Shown: piece by piece, positions 26,096-42,051 of the stretch
Numbering within the stretch: position 1 is the stretch's first letter
Layout of the letters: each line of letters opens with the position of its first letter
Source of the DNA: Polyodon spathula
Taxonomy: Eukaryota > Chordata > Actinopteri > Acipenseriformes > Polyodontidae
NCBI RefSeq assembly: GCF_017654505.1
Contig: NW_024471557.1
Coordinates: forward strand, 1-64,000
Length of the DNA: 64,000 nt
Direction of reading: 5' to 3'
Program-made: the position numbers and the translations under genes
The notes under the pieces: generated by a model
What the model saw: only the letters and a program-made list of their open reading frames with translations
Databases searched by the model: none
Told to the model about the DNA's origin: nothing

Positions 26096-29000
26096 TGTTT
26101 CATATCCTCGGTCACCGTAATGTATAGGGTGGTGACTGGCGCCAGTCTGTTTGTTACCATCAACTCATTAATATGCACGTTCTGTAAATTGGTCTTAAGT
26201 CTGTATGACACCTTCAATTCTCTCCATCTCCGGTGAATTGCACATGATGCAGTATGGTATCTTCAATACGTGTGTTGACTTGCAACAGAATCTGCTTGGT
26301 AACCTAAAGTTCATTACTGTAGACATCCGAAGACTTGCTCCAGAGTCAGTATGTTACCCTCCGCATCTCTAATACACACGTCAGGCGACTTGCTCCAGAG
26401 GATGTGTTGTATTCGCTAACTCAGTACTGCTAACGTGCGTTGAATTGCACCGCAGTCAAAATGATACCCTCCGTCTTCATATTGTTCACAAGTACCGGAG
26501 TTAATATGTAACAGTTCTCCTATGTACTGTGCAGTAACGTTGAATTACAGAAGTCAGTGCTGAAGACGTGCGGTGAATTGCACTACGGTCAGTATGGTTC
26601 CCTCACCATCAGTACTGAACAAGTGCGATTACTTACACAAAGTACTGTTTCATATCCTCGGTCACCGTAATGTATAGGGTGGTGACTGGCGCCAGTCTGT
26701 TTGTTACCATCAACTCATTAATATGCACGTTCTGTAAATTGGTCCTAAGTCTGTATGACACCTTCAATTCTCTCCATCTCCGGTGAATTGCACATGACGC
26801 AGTATGGTATCTTCAATACGTGTGTTGCCTTGCAACAGAATCTGCTTGGTAACCTAAAGTTCATTACTGTAGACATCCGAAGACTTGCTCCAGAGTCAGT
26901 ATGTTACCCTCCGCATCTCTAATACACACGTCAGGCGACTTGCTCCAGAGGATGTGTTGTATTCGCTAACTCAGTACTGCTAACGTGCGTTGAATTGCAC
27001 CGCAGTCAAAATGATACCCTCCGTCTTCATATTGTTCACAAGTACCGGAGTTAATATGTAACAGTTCTCCTATGTACTGTGCAGTAACGTTGAATTACAG
27101 AAGTCAGTGCTGAAGACGTGCGGTGAATTGCACTACGGTCAGTATGGTTCCCTCACCATCAGTACTGAACAAGTGCGATTACTTACACAAAGTACTGTTT
27201 CATATCCTCGGTCACCGTAATGTATAGGGTGGTGACTGGCGCCAGTCTGTTTGTTACCATCAACTCATTAATATGCACGTTCTGTAAATTGGTCCTAAGT
27301 CTGTATGACACCTTCAATTCTCTCCATCTCCGGTGAATTGCACATGATGCAGTATGGTATCTTCAATACGTGTGTTGACTTGCAACAGAATCTGCTTGGT
27401 AACCTAAAGTTCATTACTGTAGACATCCGAAGACTTGCTCCAGAGTCAGTATGTTACCCTCCGCATCTCTAATACACACGTCAGGCGACTTGCTCCAGAG
27501 GATGTGTTGTATTCGCTAACTCAGTACTGCTAACGTGCGTTGAATTGCACCGCAGTCAAAATGATACCCTCCGTCTTCATATTGTTCACAAGTACCGGAG
27601 TTAATATGTAACAGTTCTCCTATGTACTGTGCAGTAACGTTGAATTACAGAAGTCAGTGCTGAAGACGTGCGGTGAATTGCACTACGGTCAGTATGGTTC
27701 CCTCACCATCAGTACTGAACAAGTGCGATTACTTACACAAAGTACTGTTTCATATCCTCGGTCACCGTAATGTATAGGGTGGTGACTGGCGCCAGTCTGT
27801 TTGTTACCATCAACTCATTAATATGCACGTTCTGTAAATTGGTCTTAAGTCTGTATGACACCTTCAATTCTCTCCATCTCCGGTGAATTGCACATGATGC
27901 AGTATGGTATCTTCAATACGTGTGTTGACTTGCAACAGAATCTGCTTGGTAACCTAAAGTTCATTACTGTAGACATCCGAAGACTTGCTCCAGAGTCAGT
28001 ATGTTACCCTCCGCATCTCTAATACACACGTCAGGCGACTTGCTCCAGAGGATGTGTTGTATTCGCTAACTCAGTACTGCTAACGTGCGTTGAATTGCAC
28101 CGCAGTCAAAATGATACCCTCCGTCTTCATATTGTTCACAAGTACCGGAGTTAATATGTAACAGTTCTCCTATGTACTGTGCAGTAACGTTGAATTACAG
28201 AAGTCAGTGCTGAAGACGTGCGGTGAATTGCACTACGGTCAGTATGGTACCCTCACCATCAGTACTGAACAAGTGCGATTACTTACACAAAGTACTGTTT
28301 CATATCCTCGGTCACCGTAATGTATAGGGTGGTGACTGGCGCCAGTCTGTTTGTTACCATCAACTCATTAATATGCACGTTCTGTAAATTGGTCCTAAGT
28401 CTGTATGACACCTTCAATTCTCTCCATCTCCGGTGAATTGCACATGACGCAGTATGGTATCTTCAATACGTGTGTTGACTTGCAACAGAATCTGCTTGGT
28501 AACCTAAAGTTCATTACTGTAGACATCCGAAGACTTGCTCCAGAGTCAGTATGTTACCCTCCGCATCTCTAATACACACGTCAGGCGACTTGCTCCAGAG
28601 GATGTGTTGTATTCGCTTACTCAGTACTGCTAACGTGCGTTGAATTGCACCGCAGTCAAAATGATACCCTCCGTCTTCATATTGTTCACAAGTACCGGAG
28701 TTAATATGTAACAGTTCTCCTATGTACTGTGCAGTAACGTTGAATTACAGAAGTCAGTGCTGAAGACGTGCGGTGAATTGCACTACGGTCAGTATGGTTC
28801 CCTCACCATCAGTACTGAACAAGTGCGATTACTTACACAAAGTACTGTTTCATATCCTCGGTCACCGTAATGTATAGGGTGGTGACTGGCGCCAGTCTGT
28901 TTGTTACCATCAACTCATTAATATGCACGTTCTGTAAATTGGTCCTAAGTCTGTATGACACCTTCAATTCTCTCCATCTCCGGTGAATTGCACATGACGC

Positions 29001-32000
29001 AGTATGGTATCTTCAATACGTGTGTTGCCTTGCAACAGAATCTGCTTGGTAACCTAAAGTTCATTACTGTAGACATCCGAAGACTTGCTCCAGAGTCAGT
29101 ATGTTACCCTCCGCATCTCTAATACACACGTCAGGCGACTTGCTCCAGAGGATGTGTTGTATTCGCTAACTCAGTACTGCTAACGTGCGTTGAATTGCAC
29201 CGCAGTCAAAATGATACCCTCCGTCTTCATATTGTTCACAAGTACCGGAGTTAATATGTAACAGTTCTCCTATGTACTGTGCAGTAACGTTGAATTACAG
29301 AAGTCAGTGCTGAAGACGTGCGGTGAATTGCACTACGGTCAGTATGGTTCCCTCACCATCAGTACTGAACACGAGCGATGACTTACACAAAGTACTGTTT
29401 CATATCCTCGGTCACCGTAATGTATAGGGTGGTGACTGGCGCCAGTCTGTTTGTTACCATCAACTCATTAATATGCACGTTCTGTAAATTGGTCCTAAGT
29501 CTGTATGACACCTTCAATTCTCTCCATCTCCGGTGAATTGCACATGATGCAGTATGGTATCTTCAATACGTGTGTTGACTTGCAACAGAATCTGCTTGGT
29601 AACCTAAAGTTCATTACTGTAGACATCCGAAGACTTGCTCCAGAGTCAGTATGTTACCCTCCGCATCTCTAATACACACGTCCGGCGACTTGCTCCAGAG
29701 GATGTGTTGTATTCGCTAACTCAGTACTGCTAACGTGCGTTGAATTGCACCGCAGTCAAAATGATACCCTCCGTCTTCATATTGTTCACAAGTACCGGAG
29801 TTAATATGTAACAGTTCTCCTATGTACTGTGCAGTAACGTTGAATTACAGAAGTCAGTGCTGAAGACGTGCGGTGAATTGCACTACGGTCAGTATGGTTC
29901 CCTCACCATCAGTACTGAACAAGTGCGATTACTTACACAAAGTACTGTTTCATATCCTCGGTCACCGTAATGTATAGGGTGGTGACTGGCGCCAGTCTGT
30001 TTGTTACCATCAACTCATTAATATGCACGTTCTGTAAATTGGTCTTAAGTCTGTATGACACCTTCAATTCTCTCCATCTCCGGTGAATTGCACATGATGC
30101 AGTATGGTATCTTCAATACGTGTGTTGACTTGCAACAGAATCTGCTTGGTAACCTAAAGTTCATTACTGTAGACATCCGAAGACTTGCTCCAGAGTCAGT
30201 ATGTTACCCTCCGCATCTCTAATACACACGTCAGGCGACTTGCTCCAGAGGATGTGTTGTATTCGCTAACTCAGTACTGCTAACGTGCGTTGAATTGCAC
30301 CGCAGTCAAAATGATACCCTCCGTCTTCATATTGTTCACAAGTACCGGAGTTAATATGTAACAGTTCTCCTATGTACTGTGCAGTAACGTTGAATTACAG
30401 AAGTCAGTGCTGAAGACGTGCGGTGAATTGCACTACGGTCAGTATGGTTCCCTCACCATCAGTACTGAACAAGTGCGATTACTTACACAAAGTACTGTTT
30501 CATATCCTCGGTCACCGTAATGTATAGGGTGGTGACTGGCGCCAGTCTGTTTGTTACCATCAACTCATTAATATGCACGTTCTGTAAATTGGTCTTAAGT
30601 CTGTATGACACCTTCAATTCTCTCCATCTCCGGTGAATTGCACATGATGCAGTATGGTATCTTCAATACGTGTGTTGACTTGCAACAGAATCTGCTTGGT
30701 AACCTAAAGTTCATTACTGTAGACATCCGAAGACTTGCTCCAGAGTCAGTATGTTACCCTCCGCATCTCTAATACACACGTCAGGCGACTTGCTCCAGAG
30801 GATGTGTTGTATTCGCTAACTCAGTACTGCTAACGTGCGTTGAATTGCACCGCAGTCAAAATGATACCCTCCGTCTTCATATTGTTCACAAGTACCGGAG
30901 TTAATATGTAACAGTTCTCCTATGTACTGTGCAGTAACGTTGAATTACAGAAGTCAGTGCTGAAGACGTGCGGTGAATTGCACTACGGTCAGTATGGTAC
31001 CCTCACCATCAGTACTGAACAAGTGCGATTACTTACACAAAGTACTGTTTCATATCCTCGGTCACCGTAATGTATAGGGTGGTGACTGGCGCCAGTCTGT
31101 TTGTTACCATCAACTCATTAATATGCACGTTCTGTAAATTGGTCCTAAGTCTGTATGACACCTTCAATTCTCTCCATCTCCGGTGAATTGCACATGACGC
31201 AGTATGGTATCTTCAATACGTGTGTTGACTTGCAACAGAATCTGCTTGGTAACCTAAAGTTCATTACTGTAGACATCCGAAGACTTGCTCCAGAGTCAGT
31301 ATGTTACCCTCCGCATCTCTAATACACACGTCAGGCGACTTGCTCCAGAGGATGTGTTGTATTCGCTAACTCAGTACTGCTAACGTGCGTTGAATTGCAC
31401 CGCAGTCAAAATGATACCCTCCGTCTTCATATTGTTCACAAGTACCGAGTTAATATGTAACAGTTCTCCTATGTACTGTGCAGTAACGTTGAATTACAGA
31501 AGTCAGTGCTGAAGACGTGCGGTGAATTGCACTACGGTCAGTATGGTTCCCTCACCATCAGTACTGAACAAGAGCGATTACTTACACAAAGTACTGTTTC
31601 ATATCCTCGGTCACCGTAATGTATAGGGTGGTGACTGGCGCCAGTCTGTTTGTTACCATCAACTCATTAATATGCACGTTCTGTAAATTGGTCCTAAGTC
31701 TGTATGACACCTTCAATTCTCTCCATCTCCGGTGAATTGCACATGACGCAGTATGGTATCTTCAATACGTGTGTTGACTTGCAACAGAATCTGCTTGGTA
31801 ACCTAAAGTTCATTACTGTAGACATCCGAAGACTTGCTCCAGAGTCAGTATGTTACCCTCCGCATCTCTAATACACACGTCAGGCGACTTGCTCCAGAGG
31901 ATGTGTTGTATTCGCTAACTCAGTACTGCTAACGTGCGTTGAATTGCACCGCAGTCAAAATGATACCCTCCGTCTTCATATTGTTCACAAGTACCGGAGT

Positions 32001-35000
32001 TAATATGTAACAGTTCTCCTATGTACTGTGCAGTAACGTTGAATTACAGAAGTCAGTGCTGAAGACGTGCGGTGAATTGCACTACGGTCAGTATGGTTCC
32101 CTCACCATCAGTACTGAACAAGTGCGATTACTTACACAAAGTACTGTTTCATATCCTCGGTCACCGTAATGTATAGGGTGGTGACTGGCGCCAGTCTGTT
32201 TGTTACCATCAACTCATTAATATGCACGTTCTGTAAATTGGTCTTAAGTCTGTATGACACCTTCAATTCTCTCCATCTCCGGTGAATTGCACATGATGCA
32301 GTATGGTATCTTCAATACGTGTGTTGACTTGCAACAGAATCTGCTTGGTAACCTAAAGTTCATTACTGTAGACATCCGAAGACTTGCTCCAGAGTCAGTA
32401 TGTTACCCTCCGCATCTCTAATACACACGTCCGGCGACTTGCTCCAGAGGATGTGTTGTATTCGCTAACTCAGTACTGCTAACGTGCGTTGAATTGCACC
32501 GCAGTCAAAATGATACCCTCCGTCTTCATATTGTTCACAAGTACCGGAGTTAATATGTAACAGTTCTCCTATGTACTGTGCAGTAACGTTGAATTACAGA
32601 AGTCAGTGCTGAAGACGTGCGGTGAATTGCACTACGGTCAGTATGGTTCCCTCACCATCAGTACTGAACAAGTGCGATTACTTACACAAAGTACTGTTTC
32701 ATATCCTCGGTCACCGTAATGTATAGGGTGGTGACTGGCGCCAGTCTGTTTGTTACCATCAACTCATTAATATGCACGTTCTGTAAATTGGTCCTAAGTC
32801 TGTATGACACCTTCAATTCTCTCCATCTCCGGTGAATTGCACATGATGCAGTATGGTATCTTCAATACGTGTGTTGACTTGCAACAGAATCTGCTTGGTA
32901 ACCTAAAGTTCATTACTGTAGACATCCGAAGACTTGCTCCAGAGTCAGTATGTTACCCTCCGCATCTCTAATACACACGTCAGGCGACTTGCTCCAGAGG
33001 ATGTGTTGTATTCGCTAACTCAGTACTGCTAACGTGCGTTGAATTGCACCGCAGTCAAAATGATACCCTCCGTCTTCATATTGTTCACAAGTACCGGAGT
33101 TAATATGTAACAGTTCTCCTATGTACTGTGCAGTAACGTTGAATTACAGAAGTCAGTGCTGAAGACGTGCGGTGAATTGCACTACGGTCAGTATGGTACC
33201 CTCACCATCAGTACTGAACAAGTGCGATTACTTACACAAAGTACTGTTTCATATCCTCGGTCACCGTAATGTATAGGGTGGTGACTGGCGCCAGTCTGTT
33301 TGTTACCATCAACTCATTAATATGCACGTTCTGTAAATTGGTCCTAAGTCTGTATGACACCTTCAATTCTCTCCATCTCCGGTGAATTGCACATGACGCA
33401 GTATGGTATCTTCAATACGTGTGTTGACTTGCAACAGAATCTGCTTGGTAACCTAAAGTTCATTACTGTAGACATCCGAAGACTTGCTCCAGAGTCAGTA
33501 TGTTACCCTCCGCATCTCTAATACACACGTCAGGCGACTTGCTCCAGAGGATGTGTTGTATTCGCTTACTCAGTACTGCTAACGTGCGTTGAATTGCACC
33601 GCAGTCAAAATGATACCCTCCGTCTTCATATTGTTCACAAGTACCGGAGTTAATATGTAACAGTTCTCCTATGTACTGTGCAGTAACGTTGAATTACAGA
33701 AGTCAGTGCTGAAGACGTGCGGTGAATTGCACTACGGTCAGTATGGTTCCCTCACCATCAGTACTGAACAAGTGCGATTACTTACACAAAGTACTGTTTC
33801 ATATCCTCGGTCACCGTAATGTATAGGGTGGTGACTGGCGCCAGTCTGTTTGTTACCATCAACTCATTAATATGCACGTTCTGTAAATTGGTCTTAAGTC
33901 TGTACGACACCTTCAATTCTCTCCATCTCCGGTGAATTGCACATGATGCAGTATGGTATCTTCAATACGTGTGTTGACTTGCAACAGAATCTGCTTGGTA
34001 ACCTAAAGTTCATTACTGTAGACATCCGAAGACTTGCTCCAGAGTCAGTATGTTACCCTCCGCATCTCTAATACACACGTCAGGCGACTTGCTCCAGAGG
34101 ATGTGTTGTATTCGCTAACTCAGTACTGCTAACGTGCGTTGAATTGCACCGCAGTCAAAATGATACCCTCCGTCTTCATATTGTTCACAAGTACCGGAGT
34201 TAATATGTAACAGTTCTCCTATGTACTGTGCAGTAACGTTGAATTACAGAAGTCAGTGCTGAAGACGTGCGGTGAATTGCACTACGGTCAGTATGGTTCC
34301 CTCACCATCAGTACTGAACAAGTGCGATTACTTACACAAAGTACTGTTTCATATCCTCGGTCACCGTAATGTATAGGGTGGTGACTGGCGCCAGTCTGTT
34401 TGTTACCATCAACTCATTAATATGCACGTTCTGTAAATTGGTCTTAAGTCTGTATGACACCTTCAATTCTCTCCATCTCCGGTGAATTGCACATGATGCA
34501 GTATGGTATCTTCAATACGTGTGTTGACTTGCAACAGAATCTGCTTGGTAACCTAAAGTTCATTACTGTAGACATCCGAAGACTTGCTCCAGAGTCAGTA
34601 TGTTACCCTCCGCATCTCTAATACACACGTCAGGCGACTTGCTCCAGAGGATGTGTTGTATTCGCTAACTCAGTACTGCTAACGTGCGTTGAATTGCACC
34701 GCAGTCAAAATGATACCCTCCGTCTTCATATTGTTCACAAGTACCGGAGTTAATATGTAACAGTTCTCCTATGTACTGTGCAGGAGCGTTGAATTACAGA
34801 AGTCAGTACTGAAGACGTGCGGTGAATTGCATTACGGTCAGTATGGTTCCCTCACCATCAGTACTGAACAAGTGCGATTACTTACACAAAGTACTGTTTC
34901 ATATCCTCGGTCACCGTAATGTATAGGGTGGTGACTGGCGCCAGTCTGTTTGTTACCATCAACTCATTAATATGCACGTTCTGTAAATTGGTCTTAAGTC

Positions 35001-38000
35001 TGTATGACACCTTCAATTCTCTCCATCTCCGGTGAATTGCACATGATGCAGTATGGTATCTTCAATACGTGTGTTGACTTGCAACAGAATCTGCTTGTAA
35101 CCTAAAGTTCATTACTGTAGACATCCGAAGACTTGCTCCAGAGTCAGTATGTTACCCTCCGCATCTCTAATACACACGTCAGGCGACTTGCTCCAGAGGA
35201 TGTGTTGTATTCGCTAACTCAGTACTGCTAACGTGCGTTGAATTGCACCGCAGTCAAAATGATACCCTCCGTCTTCATATTGTTCACAAGTACCGGAGTT
35301 AATATGTAACAGTTCTCCTATGTACTGTGCAGTAACGTTGAATTACAGAAGTCAGTGCTGAAGACGTGCGGTGAATTGCACTACGGTCAGTATGGTTCCC
35401 TCACCATCAGTACTGAACAAGTGCGATTACTTACACAAAGTACTGTTTCATATCCTCGGTCACCGTAATGTATAGGGTGGTGACTGGCGCCAGTCTGTTT
35501 GTTACCATCAACTCATTAATATGCACGTTCTGTAAATTGGTCTTAAGTCTGTATGACACCTTCAATTCTCTCCATCTCCGGTGAATTGCACATGATGCAG
35601 TATGGTATCTTCAATACGTGTGTTGACTTGCAACAGAATCTGCTTGGTAACCTAAAGTTCATTACTGTAGACATCCGAAGACTTGCTCCAGAGTCAGTAT
35701 GTTACCCTCCGCATCTCTAATACACACGTCAGGCGACTTGCTCCAGAGGATGTGTTGTATTCGCTAACTCAGTACTGCTAACGTGCGTTGAATTGCACCG
35801 CAGTCAAAATGATACCCTCCGTCTTCATATTGTTCACAAGTACCGGAGTTAATATGTAACAGTTCTCCTATGTACTGTGCAGTAACGTTGAATTACAGAA
35901 GTCAGTGCTGAAGACGTGCGGTGAATTGCACTACGGTCAGTATGGTTCCCTCACCATCAGTACTGAACAAGTGCGATTACTTACACAAAGTACTGTTTCA
36001 TATCCTCGGTCACCGTAATGTATAGGGTGGTGACTGGCGCCAGTCTGTTTGTTACCATCAACTCATTAATATGCACGTTCTGTAAATTGGTCTTAAGTCT
36101 GTATGACACCTTCAATTCTCTCCATCTCCGGTGAATTGCACATGATGCAGTATGGTATCTTCAATACGTGTGTTGACTTGCAACAGAATCTGCTTGGAAC
36201 CTAAAGTTCATTACTGTAGACATCCGAAGACTTGCTCCAGAGTCAGTATGTTACCCTCCGCATCTCTAATACACACGTCAGGCGACTTGCTCCAGAGGAT
36301 GTGTTGTATTCGCTAACTCAGTACTGCTAACGTGCGTTGAATTGCACCGCAGTCAAAATGATACCCTCCGTCTTCATATTGTTCACAAGTACCGGAGTTA
36401 ATATGTAACAGTTCTCCTATGTACTGTGCAGTAACGTTGAATTACAAAAGTCAGTGCTGAAGACGTGCGGTGAATTGCACTACGGTCAGTATGGTTCCCT
36501 CACCATCAGTACTGAACAAGTGCGATTACTTACACAAAGTACTGTTTCATATCCTCGGTCACCGTAATGTATAGGGTGGTGACTGGCGCCAGTCTGTTTG
36601 TTACCATCAACTCATTAATATGCACGTTCTGTAAATTGGTCCTAAGTCTGTATGACACCTTCAATTCTCTCCATCTCCGGTGAATTGCACATGATGCAGT
36701 ATGGTATCTTCAATACGTGTGTTGACTTGCAACAGAATCTGCTTGGTAACCTAAAGTTCATTACTGTAGACATCCGAAGACTTGCTCCAGAGTCAGTATG
36801 TTACCCTCCGCATCTCTAATACACACGTCAGGCGACTTGCTCCAGAGGATGTGTTGTATTCAATAACTCAGTACTGCTAACGTGCGTTGAATTGCACCGC
36901 AGTCAAAATGATACCCTCCGTCTTCATATTGTTCACAAGTACCGGAGTTAATATGTAACAGTTCTCCTATGTACTGTGCAGTAACGTTGAATTACAGAAG
37001 TCAGTGCTGAAGACATGCGGTGAATTGCACTACGGTCAGTATGGTACCCTCACCATCAGTACTGAACAAGTGCGATTACTTACACAAAGTACTGTTTCAT
37101 ATCCTCGGCCATCGTAATGTATAGGGTGGTGACTGGCGCCAGTCTGTTTGTTACCATCAACTCATTAATATGCACGTTCTGTAAATTGGTCTTAAGTCTG
37201 TATGACACCTTCAATTCTCTCCATCTCCGGTGAATTGCACATGATGCAGTATGGTATCTTCAATACGTGTGTTGACTTGCAACAGAATCTGCTTGGTAAC
37301 CTAAAGTTCATTACTGTAGACATCCGAAGACTTGCTCCAGAGTCAGTATGTTACCCTCCGCATCTCTAATACACACGTCAGGCGACTTGCTCCAGAGGAT
37401 GTGTTGTATTCGCTTACTCAGTACTGCTAACGTGCGTTGAATTGTACCGCAGTCAAAATGATACCCTCCGTCTTCATATTGTTCACAAGTACCGGAGTTA
37501 ATATGTAACAGTTCTCCTATGTACTGTGCAGTAACGTTGAATTACAGAAGTCAGTGCTGAAGACGTGCGGTGAATTGCACTACGGTCAGTATGGTTCCCT
37601 CACCATCAGTACTGAACACGAGCGATGACTTACACAAAGTACTGTTTCATATCCTCGGTCACCGTAATGTATAGGGTGGTGACTGGCGCCAGTCTGTTTG
37701 TTACCATCAACTCATTAATATGCACGTTCTGTAAATTGGTCTTAAGTCTGTACGACACCTTCAATTCTCTCCATCTCCGGTGAATTGCACATGATGCAGT
37801 ATGGTATCTTCAATACGTGTGTTGACTTGCAACAGAATCTGCTTGGTAACCTAAAGTTCATTACTGTAGACATCCGAAGACTTGCTCCAGAGTCAGTATG
37901 TTACCCTCCGCATCTCTAATACACACGTGCAGGCGACTTGCTCCAGAGGATGTGTTGTATTCGCTAACTCAGTACTGCTAACGTGCGTTGAATTGCACCG

Positions 38001-40436
38001 CAGTCAAAATGATACCCTCCGTCTTCATATTGTTCACAAGTACCGGAGTTAATATGTAACAGTTCTCCTATGTACTGTGCAGTAACGTTGAATTACAGAA
38101 GTCAGTGCTGAAGACGTGCGGTGAATTGCACTACGGTCAGTATGGTTCCCTCACCATCAGTACTGAACAAGTGCGATTACTTACACAAAGTACTGTTTCA
38201 TATCCTCGGTCACCGTAATGTATAGGGTGGTGACTGGCGCCAGTCTGTTTGTTACCATCAACTCATTAATATGCACGTTCTGTAAATTGGTCCTAAGTCT
38301 GTATGACACCTTCAATTCTCTCCATCTCCGGTGAATTGCACATGATGCAGTATGGTATCTTCAATACGTGTGTTGCCTTGCAACAGAATCTGCTTGGTAA
38401 CCTAAAGTTCATTACTGTAGACATGCGAAGACTTGCTCCAGAGTCAGTATGTTACCCTCCGCATCTCTAATACACACGTCAGGCGACTTGCTCCAGAGGA
38501 TGTGTTGTATTCGCTTACTCAGTACTGCTAACGTGCGTTGAATTGCACCGCAGTCAAAATGATACCCTCCGTCTTCATATTGTTCACAAGTACCGGAGTT
38601 AATATGTAACAGTTCTCCTATGTACTGTGCAGTAACTTTGAATTACAAAAGTCAGTGCTGTTGACGTGCGGTGAATTGCACTACGGTCAGTATGGTTCCC
38701 TCACCATCAGTACTGAACAAGTGCGATTACTTACACAAAGTACTGTTTCATATCCTCGGTCACCGTAATGTATAGGGTGGTGACTGGCGCCAGTCTGTTT
38801 GTTACCATCAACTCATTAATATGCACGTTCTGTAAATTGGTCCTAAGTCTGTATGACACCTTCAATTCTCTCCATCTCCGGTGAATTGCACATGACGCAG
38901 TATGGTATCTTCAATACGTGTGTTGCCTTGCAACAGAATCTGATGGGAACCTAAAGTTCATTACTGTAGACATCCGAAGACTTGCTCCAGAGTCAGTATG
39001 TTACCCTCCGCATCTCTAATACACACGTCAGGCGACTTGCTCCAGAGGATGTGTTGTATTCGCTAACTCAGTACTGCTAACGTGCGTTGAATTGCACCGC
39101 AGTCAAAATGATACCCTCCGTCTTCATATTGTTCACAAGTACCGGAGTTAATATGTAACAGTTCGCCTATGTACTGTGCAGTAACGTTGAATTACAGAAG
39201 TCAGTGCTGAAGACATGCGGTGAATTGCACTACGGTCAGTATGGTTCCCTCACCATCAGTACTGAACTCGAGCGATGACTTACACAAAGTACTGTTTCAT
39301 ATCCTCGGTCACCGTAATGTATAGGGTGGTGACTGGCGCCAGTCTGTTTGTTACCATCAACTCATTAATATGCACGTTCTGTAAATTGGTCTTAAGTCTG
39401 TACGACACCTTCAATTCTCTCCATCTCCGGTGAATTGCACATGATGCAGTATGGTATCTTCAATACGTGTGTTGACTTGCAACAGAATCTGCTTGGTAAC
39501 CTAAAGTTCATTACTGTAGACATCCGAAGACTTGCTCCAGAGTCAGTATGTTACCCTCCGCATCTCTAATACACACGTCAGGCGACTTGCTCCAGAGGAT
39601 GTGTTGTATTCGCTAACTCAGTACTGCTAACGTGCGTTGAATTGCACCGCAGTCAAAATGATACCCTCCGTCTTCATATTGTTCACAAGTACCGGAGTTA
39701 ATATGTAACAGTTCTCCTATGTACTGTGCCGTAACGTTGAATTACAAAAGTCAGTGCTGAAGACGTGCGGTGAATTGCACTACTGTCAGTATGGTTCCCT
39801 CACCATCAGTACTGAACAAGTGCGATTACTTACACAAAGTACTGTTTCATATCCTCGGTCACCGTAATGTATAGGGTGGTGACTGGCGCCAGTCTGTTTG
39901 TTACCATCAACTCATTAATATGCACGTTCTGTAAATTGGTCCTAAGTCTGTATGACACCTTCAATTCTCTCCATCTCCGGTGAATTGCACATGATGCAGT
40001 ATGGTATCTTCAATACGTGTGTTGACTTGCAACAGAATCTGCTTGGTAACCTAAAGTTCATTACTGTAGACATGCGAAGACTTGCTCCTGAGTCAATATG
40101 TTACCCTCCGCATCTCTAATACACACGTCAGGCGACTTGCTCCAGAGGATGTGTTGTATTCGCTTACTCAGTACTGCTAACGTGCGTTGAATTGCACCGC
40201 AGTCAAAATGATACCCTCCGTCTTCATATTGTTCACAAGTACCGGAGTTAATATGTAACAGTTCTCCTATGTACTGTGCAGTAACGTTGAATTACAAAAG
40301 TCAGTGCTGAAGACGTGCGGTGGATTGCACTACGGTCAGTATGGTACCCTCACCATCAGTACTGAACAAGTGCGATTACTTACACAAAGTACTGTTTCAT
40401 ATCCTCGGTAACCGTAATGTATAGGGTGGTGACTGG

Positions 40437-40456
40437 CGCCAGTCTGCGCCAGTCTG
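40437..40456. repeat. 10-bp tandem duplication in one monomer
   Basis: CGCCAGTCTG occurs twice in succession in this monomer and only once elsewhere. The 14-bp palindrome just upstream (40431-40444) stays intact. The duplication shifts frame and gives rise to a short spurious minus-strand open frame across 40336-40524. Confidence 0.9.
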
Positions 40457-42051
40457 TTTGTTACCATCAACTCATTAATATGCACGTTCTGTAAATTGGT
40501 CTTAAGTCTGTACGACACCTTCAATTCTCTCCATCTCCGGTGAATTGCACATGATGCAGTATGGTATCTTCAATACGTGTGTTGACTTGCAACAGAATCT
40601 GCTTGGTAACCTAAAGTTCATTACTGTAGACATCCGAAGACTTGCTCCAGAGTCAGTATGTTACCCTCCGCATCTCTAATACACACGTCAGGCGACTTGC
40701 TCCAGAGGATGTGTTGTATTCGCTTACTCAGTACTGCTAACGTGCGTTGAATTGCACCGCAGTCAAAATGATACCCTCCGTCTTCATATTGTTCACAAGT
40801 ACCGGAGTTAATATGTAACAGTTCTCCTATGTACTGTGCAGTAACGTTGAATTACAGAAGTCAGTGCTGAAGACGTGCGGTGAATTGCACTACGGTCAGT
40901 ATGGTTCCCTCACCATCAGTACTGAACAAGTGCGATGACTTACACAAAGTACTGTTTCATATCCTCGGTCACCGTAATGTATAGGGTGGTGACTGGCGCC
41001 AGTCTGTTTGTTACCATCAACTCATTAATATGCACGTTCTGTAAATTGGTCCTAAGTCTGTATGACACCTTCAATTCTCTCCATCTCCGGTGAATTGCAC
41101 ATGATGCAGTATGGTATCTTCAATACGTGTGTTGACTTGCAACAGAATCTGCTTGGTAACCTAAAGTTCATTACTGTAGACATCCGAAGACTTGCTCCAG
41201 AGTCAGTATGTTACCCTCCGCATCTCTAATACACACGTCAGGCGACTTGCTCCAGAGGATGTGTTGTATTCGCTAACTCAGTACTGCTAACGTGCGTTGA
41301 ATTGCACCGCAGTCAAAATGATACCCTCCGTCTTCATATTGTTCACAAGTACCGGAGTTAATATGTAACAGTTCTCCTATGTACTGTGCAGTAACGTTGA
41401 ATTACAAAAGTCAGTGCTGAAGACGTGCGGTGAATTGCACTACGGTCAGTATGGTTCCCTCACCATCAGTACTGAACAAGTGCGATTACTTACACAAAGT
41501 ACTGTTTCATATCCTCGGTAACCGTAATGTATAGGGTGATGACTGGCGCCAGTCTGTTTGTTACCATCAACTCATTAATATGCACGTTCTGTAAATTGGT
41601 CTTAAGTTTGTATGACACCTTCAATTCTCTCCATCTCCGGTGAATTGCACATGATGCAGTATGATATCTTCAATACGTGTGTTGCCTTGCAACAGAATCT
41701 GCTTGGTAACCTAAAGTTCATTACTGTAGACATCCGAAGACTTGCTCCAGAGTCAGTATGTTACCCTCCGCATCTCTAATACACACGTCAGGCGACTTGC
41801 TCCAGAGGATGTGTTGTATTCGCTAACTCAGTACTCTAACGTGCGTTGAATTGCACCGCAGTCAAAATGATACCCTCCGTCTTCATATTGTTCACAAGTA
41901 CCGGAGTTAATATGTAACAGTTCTCCTATGTACTGTGCAGTAACGTTGAATTACAGAAGTCAGTGCTGAAGACGTGCGGTGAATTGCACTACGGTCAGTA
42001 TGGTTCCCTCACCATCAGTACTGAACAAGTGCGATGACTTACACAAAGTAC